In this document: positions 1 to 7,526 of the stretch, piece by piece
Layout: each line of letters begins with the position of its first letter
Numbering within the stretch: the first letter of the stretch is position 1
Source of the DNA: Alkalibacterium sp046484155
GTDB taxonomy: Bacteria > Bacillota > Bacilli > Lactobacillales > Carnobacteriaceae_A
DNA length: 21,464 nucleotides
Assembly: GCF_046484155.1 (NCBI RefSeq)
Contig: NZ_JAWOBT010000069.1
Coordinates: forward strand, 1-21,464
Direction of reading: 5' to 3'
Position numbers and translations under genes: made by a program
The notes under the pieces: model-generated
Databases searched by the model: none
The model's input: the letters and a program-made list of their open reading frames with translations, nothing else
What the model was told of the DNA's origin: nothing

Positions 1-758
1 TCATCATCTGGCTTATAGCTCCCATTATATTCACCAAGTCGCGGTTCGACTATTTTTTCGGTGACAAAAGCACCTACGGCAGTTAATACGAATGTAGAAA
101 CAATCATGAAGTACCAGTTTGCTGTAACAGCTACATCGTAGTCAATACCACCAGCGGTCAAGGCTTCGTTTGTAATACCAACAAGTAAAGCATCAGTAGG
201 ACCGAAGATCAAGTTAGCTGAGAATCCGGCAGACACACCGGCAAAGGCTGCGGCCAGACCGGCAATAGGGTGACGACCAGCTCCCGCAAAAATAATAGCA
301 CCCAACGGAATAACAACAACATATCCGGCATCGGAAGCGATATTAGAAATAATACCGGCAAATACCACAGAAGCAGTTAAAAGTCCTGTTGGGACATTTC
401 TTAGTAATTTCTTAAGTGTCGTAGAGATCAAGCCTGTCCATTCAGCGACACCGACACCTAGCATAGCAACAAGTACTGTCCCTAAAGGTGCGAATCCTGT
501 AAAGTTATCTACAGCACTATTGAAAATGTGTGCGATCCCATCGGCTGACATTAATGAAATAGCCTCGACGCTTACGAAAGCACCTTCGCTTGCGTTAAAA
601 TATTCAACTGGTCCACCAAAGCGGGCAACAATTTCGGATATCACGATAATAGCTAAAGCTAATATTACGAATATAATAACTGGATGAGGTAAACCATTAC
701 CTACACGCTCGATAAAACCGAGAAACCCTTTATTTCTGTTGTTTTCAGAATCTTTCAT
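1..758 (-). CDS. AbgT-family transporter, N-terminal part (cut by left edge)
   Basis: This is a partial gene with about 252 codons visible; the C-terminal half lies beyond the window. The frame starts at an ATG at 758 with GGAGGA (plus-strand tcctcc, 765-770) six bases upstream. The translation begins MKDSENNRNKGFLGFIERVG and continues as a very hydrophobic membrane protein. It carries the segments SDAGYVVVIPLGA and ANLIFGPTDALL, which I recognise as typical of the AbgT family (p-aminobenzoyl-glutamate transporter AbgT, MtrF/YdaH). Family members are inner-membrane proteins that move p-aminobenzoyl-glutamate or export sulfonamide-like compounds; the substrate cannot be told from this half. 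It is transcribed divergently from the thioesterase gene and has its own promoter at 862-890. The family assignment is firm, the substrate open. Confidence 0.88.
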   Translation of the reverse strand, partial: MKDSENNRNKGFLGFIERVGNGLPHPVIIFVILALAIIVISEIVARFGGPVEYFNASEGAFVSVEAISLMSADGIAHIFNSAVDNFTGFAPLGTVLVAMLGVGVAEWTGLISTTLKKLLRNVPTGLLTASVVFAGIISNIASDAGYVVVIPLGAIIFAGAGRHPIAGLAAAFAGVSAGFSANLIFGPTDALLVGITNEALTAGGIDYDVAVTANWYFMIVSTFVLTAVGAFVTEKIVEPRLGEYNGSYKPDD

Positions 759-798
759 GTAATTTCCTCCTTAAATTTTTGAAAATTGCGATAAGTTC

Positions 799-842
799 TA
801 ATCTTACAAATCATAATAATGAAGGAATCATAAGTAAGATTA
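799..842 (-). promoter_or_regulatory. Inverted repeat in the leader of the AbgT-family gene
   Basis: TAATCTTAC (799-807) and GTAAGATTA (834-842) form a perfect 9-bp inverted repeat with a 26-base spacer. It lies between the transporter promoter (862-890) and its ribosome binding site, so it would be a hairpin in the 5' untranslated RNA or a DNA operator. No U-run follows the arm nearer the gene, so it is not an ordinary terminator. The function is unknown. Confidence 0.4.
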
Positions 843-861
843 AAATTTAGCTCCATTTTTC

Positions 862-890
862 ATTATACTATAAATTCTATTCTAATACAA
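862..890 (-). promoter_or_regulatory. Sigma-A type promoter for the AbgT-family gene
   Basis: On the minus strand TTGTAT (890-885) is followed by a 17-base spacer and a perfect TATAAT (867-862). This places the transcription start near 855 and gives a leader of roughly 100 bases. The rest of the 759-1069 gap is AT-rich and otherwise holds only the leader repeat and the thioesterase promoter. Confidence 0.75.
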
Positions 891-1016
891 AACACATGAT
901 AATTTCAATGAAATATAACCAATTATTTTTAAAAAAAATCTTTCTCATCAAATTCTAGACTAAACTAGGTAAAATAATGTGAAAACTTGCTTCTTCATAA
1001 GTATCGTTAATTAAAA

Positions 1017-1045
1017 TTGTAATATAAATCAATTACTTCTATAAT
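1017..1045 (+). promoter_or_regulatory. Sigma-A type promoter for thioesterase and scrR
   Basis: TTGTAA (1017-1022), a 17-base spacer and a perfect TATAAT (1040-1045) lie just upstream of the thioesterase. Because scrR follows the thioesterase after 15 bases with no visible promoter, this promoter probably serves both. Confidence 0.75.
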
Positions 1046-1069
1046 TTAAGCAATGAAACTAAAGGAGAA

Positions 1070-1816
1070 ATGAATGTGAGTCAATCGTATAAACAAAAGC
1101 AAAATGTTACATATTATATGTGTGACCGTACGCAACAGCTGACCTTATCTATGCTGGTCAATTTACTCTTGAATGTTTCGGAAAATCATTCAGCCGAATT
1201 GAATAGGCAGGAATCAATCATTAGAGAAATGGGATTCAACTGGATCGTTCTCAGATATGAATTTATAGTCACACGAATGCCAGGTTATAAAGAAGAAGTA
1301 GAAATAGAAACGTTTGCAACGGAATATAACAAACTCTTTACCTATCGTGAGTTTATTGTACGCGATGATGATCAAAATAAACTAATAGAAGTCAAGACAA
1401 CGTTTGCGCTCATGGATAATGAGAATAGAAAGATGGCAAGAATTCCAAGTGAACTCGTTGCCCCCTATGAAGCTGTTTTTTCTAAACGGATACGACGAAA
1501 CTCCAAACCGCATGAAGTAGATCTCGTACAAGCAGTTCAAACGAATTACAGCGTCCGTTATTTTGATATTGATACAAACCAGCATGTCAATAATTCAAAA
1601 TATATAGAGTGGTTACTAGATAGTTTAAATGCATCATTTATTACAGCACATCAAATACAGCATGGCATCATTACATTCGATAAAGAAGTCAAAGAAGGCG
1701 ATACAGTAACTAGTAAGGTCAGCCAGCGTTCGGAGGGACACCTGTATACTGATCATCATATTCTAGTGGGTGAAACGATCCATGCTTCAGCTAGTTTTCG
1801 ATGGAATAAAAGATAA
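1070..1816 (+). CDS. Acyl-ACP thioesterase (FatA/FatB-like)
   Basis: The 248-residue product is a bacterial acyl-acyl-carrier-protein thioesterase with two hotdog folds, which releases fatty acids from ACP in the cytoplasm. The C-terminal hotdog holds the family signature RYFDIDTNQHVNNSKYIEW, in which D168, N170 and H172 match the Asp-x-Asn-x-His catalytic set known from plant FatB. The length is normal for the bacterial family. Start choice is open: ATG at 1070 is only 2 bases after GGAG (1064-1067), while an in-frame GTG at 1076 sits 8 bases after it and is the better-spaced start, costing two residues. The gene is 15 bases upstream of the sucrose repressor and shares its promoter, an odd partner for a sugar regulator. 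Whether it supplies free fatty acids or trims unusual acyl chains is not shown by the sequence. Confidence 0.92.
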   Translation: MNVSQSYKQKQNVTYYMCDRTQQLTLSMLVNLLLNVSENHSAELNRQESIIREMGFNWIVLRYEFIVTRMPGYKEEVEIETFATEYNKLFTYREFIVRDDDQNKLIEVKTTFALMDNENRKMARIPSELVAPYEAVFSKRIRRNSKPHEVDLVQAVQTNYSVRYFDIDTNQHVNNSKYIEWLLDSLNASFITAHQIQHGIITFDKEVKEGDTVTSKVSQRSEGHLYTDHHILVGETIHASASFRWNKR

Positions 1817-1831
1817 GATGGGAGTTCAATC

Positions 1832-2815
1832 ATGGTAACAATCAATGATATTGCAAGAGAAGCGGGTGTGGCAAAGAGTACGGTGTCCCGGTATTTAAAT
1901 AATGGGTCAGTCAGTCCCAAGACAAAAGAAAAAATTGACGCAATTGTAAAGAAGCGGGGTTATAAACCGAATACGTTTGCTCGGAGTTTAAAAGCTCAAA
2001 AAACAAACATGATCGGAGTGATCATTCCGCGTCTGGATTCACCTTCAACGAATGAAGTGCTGTCTGGCATAGATTATAAAGCATATGAAAAAGGATTTCA
2101 GTTGATCATTACAAATGCTAACCAAGAAACTGAAAGAGAAATAGAAGATATTAACACGCTGGCTAAGCAAAAGGTCGATGGCATCATCTTCTTAGCCAAA
2201 GAAGTGACAGCCAAACACCGAAAGGCAATAGAAGAAATCGATATCCCACTTTTAGTGTTGGGACAGGAAACAAAAGAAATCCCATCCATTATTCATGATG
2301 ATTATGGAGCAGGTGAAAAAATCGCACAACATGCCCTGGATCTAGGGCATCATGATTTCCTGTATTTCAATGTATCACAAGAAGACAAAGCGGTTGGCCG
2401 TGACCGATATGACGGATTCTATAAAGGTACTTCAAGAAACAGCCTGGCAAAGGTGAAAGTGGTGGAGACTTCTTTCCTCATGCGAGAGGCCTATAATACA
2501 GCCATAATAGAATTGAAAAAATCGAAAGCAACATTTATTGTGGGTGCAACAGATACGATAGCCTTGGCGGTAATGAAAGCGGCTCATGATTTAAACATAG
2601 CTATTCCTGAGGATATCTCCATAACAGGGTACGGCGGGTATGACTTACTCTCTTTCATGTCGCCGGCGTTGACTACTGTTAAATATCCCTATTATACTAT
2701 CGGTAATCTGGCCATCGAAACACTTGAGAAGATGATTTTGAAAGAGGAAGTTCCTCACCAACAAGCTTTAGATAATCAATTAATAATCAAGGAAACGACA
2801 AAAAAATTAAATTAA
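1832..2815 (+). CDS. scrR: LacI-family transcriptional repressor, probable sucrose regulator
   Basis: The 327-residue protein has an N-terminal LacI-type helix-turn-helix (about residues 4-24, INDIAREAGVAKSTVSRYLN), the hinge helix (ARSLK, about 50-54) that inserts in the minor groove, and a periplasmic-binding-protein-like ligand domain from about residue 57 (TNMIGVIIPRL) to the end. A GGGAG ribosome binding site precedes the ATG. It lies directly upstream of scrA and scrB on the same strand. The 10-bp palindrome at 2855-2864, just after the scrA -10 box, is the likely operator. By analogy with ScrR of other Firmicutes it would repress the sucrose genes until a sucrose-derived ligand binds. 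Family is certain; the specific name rests on context. Confidence 0.85.
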   Translation: MVTINDIAREAGVAKSTVSRYLNNGSVSPKTKEKIDAIVKKRGYKPNTFARSLKAQKTNMIGVIIPRLDSPSTNEVLSGIDYKAYEKGFQLIITNANQETEREIEDINTLAKQKVDGIIFLAKEVTAKHRKAIEEIDIPLLVLGQETKEIPSIIHDDYGAGEKIAQHALDLGHHDFLYFNVSQEDKAVGRDRYDGFYKGTSRNSLAKVKVVETSFLMREAYNTAIIELKKSKATFIVGATDTIALAVMKAAHDLNIAIPEDISITGYGGYDLLSFMSPALTTVKYPYYTIGNLAIETLEKMILKEEVPHQQALDNQLIIKETTKKLN

Positions 2816-2819
2816 AGGG

Positions 2820-2848
2820 TTTACAAGGAAAACGCATTCATTTACAAT
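2820..2848 (+). promoter_or_regulatory. scrAB promoter with a cre-like CcpA site in the spacer
   Basis: TTTACA (2820-2825), exactly 17 bases, then TACAAT (2843-2848) make a good sigma-A promoter. The spacer contains AGGAAAACGCATTCA (2826-2840), which fits the catabolite-responsive-element consensus WTGNAANCGNWNNCA with one mismatch (G for T at 2827). CcpA bound there would compete with RNA polymerase, the expected logic for repressing sucrose use when a preferred sugar is present. Confidence 0.7.
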
Positions 2849-2854
2849 GGAATA

Positions 2855-2864
2855 GAACCGGTTC
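2855..2864 (+). promoter_or_regulatory. Probable ScrR operator
   Basis: GAACCGGTTC is a perfect 10-bp palindrome beginning 7 bases after the -10 box of the scrA promoter, so it covers the expected transcription start. LacI-family proteins bind palindromes of this kind with a central CpG or CG-rich step. The neighbouring LacI-type gene is the natural candidate to bind it. Confidence 0.65.
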
Positions 2865-2901
2865 CAAAATAAGTGGGACCATAAAAATTGGAGGGATAAA
2901 C

Positions 2902-4314
2902 ATGGCAGATAACAAAGAAATTGCTCAGCAAGTGATTGATGCAATTGGCGGAAAAGATAACGTTGATTCGGTTGCACATTGTGCTACGCGTTTACGTGTA
3001 ATGGTCAAGGACAGAGAAAAAGTGGATGACAGCAAGATAGAGAATATCGAAAAAGTAAAAGGTGTCTTCTATAATTCTGGTCAGTATCAAATTATTTTTG
3101 GTACAGGAACGGTTAACAAAATCTATAATGAAATCATTGATCTTGGATTACCAGGTACGTCTAAAGGAGAGATGAAAGAAGAGGCTAAAAAACAAGGGAA
3201 CGTATTTCAACGGGCTATTCGAACCTTTGGTGATGTATTTGTTCCCATTATTCCTGTTCTTGTTGCAACAGGGCTATTTATGGGATTACGCGGCTTACTA
3301 ACACAAGAGCAAGTCCTGGGATTATTTGGACTAGTTCCAGAGGATATCAGTGTAAACTTCTTATTGTATACTCAGATCCTAACGGATACAGCTTTTGCCT
3401 TCTTACCAGCTTTAGTGGCCTGGTCAGCATTTAGAGTGTTTGGCGGTTCACCGGTTATAGGGATAGTCTTAGGTCTGATGTTAGTTAACCCGGCACTTCC
3501 AAATGCTTATGCAGTAGCTAGCGGGGACGCTTTACCTATTTATATGTTAGGCTTTATCCCTGTCGTCGGGTATCAAGGAACGGTATTACCAGCTTTCATT
3601 GCAGGCTATATTGGAGCTAAAGTCGAAAAATGGTTTAGAAAAAATGTTCCCGAATCTTTAGATTTACTTGTATCTCCATTTGGAACATTATTAGTGATGA
3701 GTATTCTTGCACTCTTTATCATTGGTCCAGTATTCCACTCATTAGAAGAAGTCATATTGGAAGCAGTGATCTGGTTGCTCGATTTACCATTTGGTCTGGC
3801 AGGGATTATTATTGGTGGATTGAATCAGGTACTGGTTATAACGGGTGTTCACCATATCTTTAACTTTTTAGAAATTCAGTTATTAGCCAATACAGGTGTG
3901 AATCCTTATAACGCGATCATTACATCCAGTGTTGCCGCTCAAGGTGGAGCAACTTTAGCTGTAGCTATGAAAACAAAATCTAAGAAATTGAAAGCTCTGG
4001 CTTATCCTTCAGCTTTATCAGCCTTTTTAGGAATTACAGAACCGGCTATCTTTGGTGTGAACTTACGATACATTAAACCTTTTGCATTCGGTTTAGTCGG
4101 GGGTGCTGTTGGTGGTTTCATGGGTGATATTTTAAACCTGGAAGCAACAGGAATGGCAGTTACCGTAATTCCAGGAACACTTCTTTATCTGAATGACCAA
4201 CTCTTATGGTACATTTTAGCTAACTTGGTTGCTATCGGTGTTGCTTTCACACTCACATATTTCTTTGGTTATACTGATAAAATGAGAGAAGATATGGAAG
4301 GTTCAAAAGCTTAA
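2902..4314 (+). CDS. scrA: Sucrose-type PTS transporter, EIIBC
   Basis: This 470-residue membrane permease takes up and phosphorylates a sugar, here most likely sucrose, giving sucrose-6-phosphate. The N-terminal EIIB domain (about 1-85) holds the phosphocysteine C27 in the motif HCATRLR. The EIIC domain (about 105-460) has many hydrophobic segments and the conserved GITEPAIFGV motif with E380. The protein ends after EIIC, so there is no fused EIIA domain; in this it resembles the shorter SacP type rather than the EIIBCA fusions common in lactobacilli and streptococci, and it must borrow a glucose-type EIIA. GGAGGG (2890-2895) lies six bases before the ATG. The gene is preceded by its own promoter and operator and followed after 18 bases by scrB. 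The sugar is inferred from scrB and family resemblance; trehalose- or beta-glucoside-type permeases are less likely here. Confidence 0.88.
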   Translation: MADNKEIAQQVIDAIGGKDNVDSVAHCATRLRVMVKDREKVDDSKIENIEKVKGVFYNSGQYQIIFGTGTVNKIYNEIIDLGLPGTSKGEMKEEAKKQGNVFQRAIRTFGDVFVPIIPVLVATGLFMGLRGLLTQEQVLGLFGLVPEDISVNFLLYTQILTDTAFAFLPALVAWSAFRVFGGSPVIGIVLGLMLVNPALPNAYAVASGDALPIYMLGFIPVVGYQGTVLPAFIAGYIGAKVEKWFRKNVPESLDLLVSPFGTLLVMSILALFIIGPVFHSLEEVILEAVIWLLDLPFGLAGIIIGGLNQVLVITGVHHIFNFLEIQLLANTGVNPYNAIITSSVAAQGGATLAVAMKTKSKKLKALAYPSALSAFLGITEPAIFGVNLRYIKPFAFGLVGGAVGGFMGDILNLEATGMAVTVIPGTLLYLNDQLLWYILANLVAIGVAFTLTYFFGYTDKMREDMEGSKA

Positions 4315-4332
4315 TTACTCAGGAGGAATAAG

Positions 4333-5733
4333 ATGTCAAAAGTAGAACAAAATGATGAGAACTATACAGTCTATTATCATGTGCGCGCACCTCATGGGTT
4401 GCTTAATGATCCTAACGGCTTAGTTTATTTTAACAATCAGTATCACGTATTCTTTCAATGGAATCCAGAAGGGACAACACATGCGAATAAAACGTGGGGT
4501 CATGCTGTCTCTACTGATTTGATCGAATGGGATTATTTGAAACCCGCTTTGGAACCGACAGATTGGTTCGATAAAGATGGGTGTTATTCTGGCAGTGCGT
4601 TTGAGCGAGAGGGAAAGCTCTACTTATTTTATACTGGAAACGTCCGCAATGTTAACGGTGAGAGAGAAAGTTATCAATGTTTGGCTGTTTCAGAAGACGG
4701 TATTCATTTTGAGAAAAGAGGACCGTTGTTCGATCATCCCAATAATTATACGGCGCACCTGAGAGATCCGAAAATTTGGCAGGAAAAAGATGAATACTGG
4801 ATGATACTGGGCGCACAAACGCTAGATTTAAAAGGGACGACCATAGTGTACCGTTCACCGGATTTGCTCAACTGGTCATTTGAGGGTGAATTCATGGATG
4901 CTTTGCCAGACTTTGGATATATGTGGGAATGTCCGGATGTGTTGAAATTGCCCAATAAGGACGTGTTTGTCTTTTCCCCGCAAGGATTAGAGGCTAAAGG
5001 TGATTTTTACCAGAACATCTTTCAAACCGGTTATATACTGGGGGAGGCTCGATCTGGGAAATTCATTCCAGATAAAGAAGGATTTATTGAAATGGACCGA
5101 GGGTTCGAGTTTTACGCTCCTCAATCTTTCAAAGATGATCATGGAAGAACCATCATTTTAGGTTGGATGGGGGCGATGGATCCCGAAGTTGAGGCTGCAG
5201 TTCCTACTATAAATGAGGGATGGATTCATCACCTAACGCTGCCTAGAGAAATCAAAATAGTGGGAAATCAGTTGTTACAGCAACCCGTCGAAGAACTGAA
5301 AGAATTGAGACTCGCATCGTTTGATTTGTTAAAGGACATAGCTCTGAAAGATAGAATTATCTTGTCCACACCGGAGCAAGAAATGAATTGTTCGTGGGAC
5401 GAATCGCCAGCATCCTTTACCTGGAACTTCCGTAATGAAGTCACAATCACTTATGAGGCGACCGAAAAGCGTATCACCGTGGAACGCACGAATTGGTTAA
5501 CGGGAGAGCGAGAAACGAGAAGTGTTAATCTGACACGACCGCTTGAAACGGTGCAGTTGTTCCTGGAAGATTCGTCAATGGAGATCTATCTAAACCAGGG
5601 TGCGGAAGTCTTCTCATTGCGTTATTTCAATGAAAACAGAACAAATATGTGGCAATGGAAAGATGCAAAATGGAAAAATCATTTAGCTGACTTAACTGTT
5701 CATGAATTAAAAAGAACAATAGAGTTTAAATAA
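4333..5733 (+). CDS. scrB: Sucrose-6-phosphate hydrolase (GH32)
   Basis: The 466-residue cytoplasmic enzyme cleaves sucrose-6-phosphate to glucose-6-phosphate and fructose. The five-bladed propeller domain (about 14-320) contains the GH32 signatures: NDPNG at residues 25-29 with nucleophile D26, RDP at 144-146 with transition-state stabiliser D145, and EC at 199-200 with acid/base E199. A C-terminal beta-sandwich follows. Length is usual for ScrB/SacA. There is no signal peptide, which fits an intracellular enzyme fed by the PTS rather than a secreted levanase or invertase. AGGAGGA precedes the start, and the gap to scrA is 18 bases, so the two are co-transcribed. No fructokinase gene follows; the operon ends at the hairpin at 5737-5772. 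Confidence 0.93.
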   Translation: MSKVEQNDENYTVYYHVRAPHGLLNDPNGLVYFNNQYHVFFQWNPEGTTHANKTWGHAVSTDLIEWDYLKPALEPTDWFDKDGCYSGSAFEREGKLYLFYTGNVRNVNGERESYQCLAVSEDGIHFEKRGPLFDHPNNYTAHLRDPKIWQEKDEYWMILGAQTLDLKGTTIVYRSPDLLNWSFEGEFMDALPDFGYMWECPDVLKLPNKDVFVFSPQGLEAKGDFYQNIFQTGYILGEARSGKFIPDKEGFIEMDRGFEFYAPQSFKDDHGRTIILGWMGAMDPEVEAAVPTINEGWIHHLTLPREIKIVGNQLLQQPVEELKELRLASFDLLKDIALKDRIILSTPEQEMNCSWDESPASFTWNFRNEVTITYEATEKRITVERTNWLTGERETRSVNLTRPLETVQLFLEDSSMEIYLNQGAEVFSLRYFNENRTNMWQWKDAKWKNHLADLTVHELKRTIEFK

Positions 5734-5777
5734 AAAACAGCACGTGTCTGTCACTTGACAGATACGTGCTGTTTTTT
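5734..5777. terminator. Bidirectional terminator between scrB and the asparaginase gene
   Basis: Arms 5737-5753 (ACAGCACGTGTCTGTCA) and 5756-5772 pair over 17 positions with one G-U, flanked by an A-run on the left and a T-run on the right. It can end both the plus-strand scr operon and the minus-strand asparaginase operon. Confidence 0.9.
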
Positions 5778-5783
5778 AATAAA

Positions 5784-6752
5784 TCAATCAAAACATTGTT
5801 TAATCAGATCGTCTGCATTATCTTGTTCTAGAATGACTTGTAATTTTATCCGTGCTTTAATACCGGTCAGACCTGGAGCAAAAATAGCGCCAAGTTCTTT
5901 CAGGTGTTTGCCCCCGCCTTTGTAGGCATAAATATCCTGAGCTATTCCACTAAATGCGCGGGAAGTGATGACGATCTCAACGTTATTATTAAGTAGTCTC
6001 TTGATACCGGGTAATGTTGCTGGGGGCAAATTCCCAGCACCTAAGGCTTCAATAACGAGACCGTCGATGTTAGTTGAAGCAAGCGCATCGAATAGCGTGC
6101 TATCCATTCCAGCAAAAGCTTTTAATAAACACACATTTTTAGAGATGGACTTAACGGGATAAGTTTCATCAAAGACCAGTTTTTGAAAGAAGCGGACTTT
6201 GTGTTTGGATACAATGCCGATCGGACCAAATGTTGGGGTTCTGAATGTCGCTATATTGGTCGTGTGTGTTTTGGTGACGTATCGAGCGGTGTGTATCTCT
6301 TCGTTCATTACAACCAGTATTCCTTTATCTTTCGAATCCATGGATAGAGCCGTCCAAATCGCATTTTGCAAGTTGCTCACTCCATCAGATCCGAGCTCAT
6401 CTGTTGGCCGCATTGCCCCTGTTAAGACAATCGGAAAAGGTGAGTCTAGAGTCAGGTCTAAAAAGTAGGCCGTTTCTTCTAGAGTATCTGTTCCGTGAGT
6501 AATCACAGCACCGTCGAAATGTTCTTCATCAATGGCTTTAATGAGTCTCTTTTGCATATCCAGCATATTGTGCAAAGTAACATGTGGAGAAGGTAAATGA
6601 AAAATATCTTCTTCACTTATTTCAATGTTTTCTTCAAATAAGTGACTGTACTGGTGTAAAGGATGTTCCTCAGTTGGTTTAACGGCACCTGTACGCTGGT
6701 CTGTGCTCATCGAAATGGTGCCACCTGTATGCAAAAGTAAAATTCGTTTCAC
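5784..6752 (-). CDS. ansA: L-asparaginase, type I (cytoplasmic)
   Basis: The enzyme hydrolyses L-asparagine to aspartate and ammonia. With a GTG start at 6752 it has 322 residues, near the length of AnsA-type enzymes. Both asparaginase signatures are clear: TGGTIS with nucleophile T12, and HGTDTLEETAYF with T88 and D89; K161 in VTKTHT completes the T-T-D-K set. There is no signal peptide, which fits type I. The open frame runs upstream to an ATG at 6860, but that would put 107 bases inside the preceding hydrolase gene. An ATG at 6770 has no ribosome binding site, whereas the GTG at 6752 has AAAGGA eight bases upstream and starts one base after the upstream stop codon (6754-6756), a typical coupled arrangement. 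It could equally be named ansB in Bacillus-style nomenclature. Confidence 0.9.
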   Translation of the reverse strand: MKRILLLHTGGTISMSTDQRTGAVKPTEEHPLHQYSHLFEENIEISEEDIFHLPSPHVTLHNMLDMQKRLIKAIDEEHFDGAVITHGTDTLEETAYFLDLTLDSPFPIVLTGAMRPTDELGSDGVSNLQNAIWTALSMDSKDKGILVVMNEEIHTARYVTKTHTTNIATFRTPTFGPIGIVSKHKVRFFQKLVFDETYPVKSISKNVCLLKAFAGMDSTLFDALASTNIDGLVIEALGAGNLPPATLPGIKRLLNNNVEIVITSRAFSGIAQDIYAYKGGGKHLKELGAIFAPGLTGIKARIKLQVILEQDNADDLIKQCFD

Positions 6753-6753
6753 T

Positions 6754-7392
6754 TTAACTATCCTTTCCATTTCTAAAGTAAGGGTTCGTTCGTTTTTCAT
6801 AACCGATGGTTGTAGAATCTCCATGGCCTGGGTAAACGGTATAGTCATCCGGAAAGACAAAGAGCTGTTCTTTTACAGCCGGTATCAATTTTTCCGGTTC
6901 GCTTCCAGGCAAATCTGTCCGGCCGATACCGCCCTTAAATAAAGCATCTCCAGAAAAGACACAGTTCTCATCTTTGAAAATGAAACTGACGCCACCTGGC
7001 GAGTGTCCGGGAGTGGCAACCACTTCAAATGTAAAAGGACCGATGATTACTGATTCTGATGGTTCAAATGTGTATTCTGCGGGATTAGCGCTAATTTCAT
7101 AATTCGTATAAGTCGATAGATTCAGACTGGGATTCCCTAACCACTCTTGCTCTTTGGGGCTAACGTAGACAGGGATGTCATAATCCACACGAATATCTTC
7201 CAGTGCTCCAATGTGATCATAATGTGTGTGGGTCAATATTACAGCTAGGGGTGTAACACCCAAATTTTCCAGTTCCTTCTTGATCTTACTTGCTTCAGCA
7301 CCTGGGTCGACAATCAATGCTTCAGTATTTTCATAGACTATATAGCAATTTTCTTGGATACCGCCTGTTTCGATCTGTTTAACTTGAATCAT
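6754..7392 (-). CDS. Metallo-beta-lactamase-fold hydrolase (glyoxalase II-like, YqgX family)
   Basis: The 212-residue protein has the metal-binding motif THTHYDH (H55, H57, D59, H60), then H130 in TPGHSPGG, D149 in SGDALF and H190 in YPGHGD, which is the full binuclear-zinc ligand set of the superfamily. The segment GGIGRTDLPG and the overall length match the YqgX/GloB-like group of Firmicutes, often annotated hydroxyacylglutathione hydrolase although these bacteria may use another thiol ester substrate. The ATG at 7392 has GGAGG (plus 7401-7405) eight bases upstream. It is the first gene of a two-gene unit with the asparaginase. Its promoter contains a 16-bp palindrome (7423-7438). The fold is certain, the substrate is not. 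Confidence 0.9.
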   Translation of the reverse strand: MIQVKQIETGGIQENCYIVYENTEALIVDPGAEASKIKKELENLGVTPLAVILTHTHYDHIGALEDIRVDYDIPVYVSPKEQEWLGNPSLNLSTYTNYEISANPAEYTFEPSESVIIGPFTFEVVATPGHSPGGVSFIFKDENCVFSGDALFKGGIGRTDLPGSEPEKLIPAVKEQLFVFPDDYTVYPGHGDSTTIGYEKRTNPYFRNGKDS

Positions 7393-7419
7393 TCATAGGA
7401 CCTCCTTGGTTCTTCATTC

Positions 7420-7448
7420 AGTATAACTAAATAGTTATCTTCTGTCGA
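7420..7448 (-). promoter_or_regulatory. Promoter of the hydrolase-asparaginase unit containing a 16-bp palindrome
   Basis: On the minus strand TCGACA (7448-7443), 17 bases, TATACT (7425-7420) form a good promoter. ATAACTA-AA-TAGTTAT (7423-7438) is a perfect 7-2-7 inverted repeat lying in the spacer and touching the -10 box, where a bound repressor would block polymerase. The regulator is unknown; the repeat resembles a PerR/Fur box only loosely (those are 7-1-7). Confidence 0.6.
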
Positions 7449-7462
7449 TAAAGTCATATTAG

Positions 7463-7491
7463 TTGAGAACGCAAAAAAATTGTCATACTCT
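7463..7491 (+). promoter_or_regulatory. Probable promoter of dps
   Basis: TTGAGA (7463-7468), a 17-base spacer and TACTCT (7486-7491) precede dps by about 35 bases. The -10 match is only moderate. It is divergent from the hydrolase promoter; the palindrome at 7423-7438 lies about 25 bases upstream of this -35 box. Confidence 0.5.
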
Positions 7492-7526
7492 ATGGGTAGA
7501 AGAAAAAATACAAAGGAGGAATAAAA

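Noticed and set aside
6753..6860. N-terminal extension of the asparaginase to ATG 6860 or 6770
   Set aside because: The extra residues are encoded within the upstream hydrolase's conserved C-terminus, and neither ATG has a ribosome binding site.
5965..6942. Three plus-strand frames opposite the asparaginase and hydrolase genes
   Set aside because: They are complementary-frame shadows of two clear enzymes with catalytic motifs, with no ribosome binding sites.
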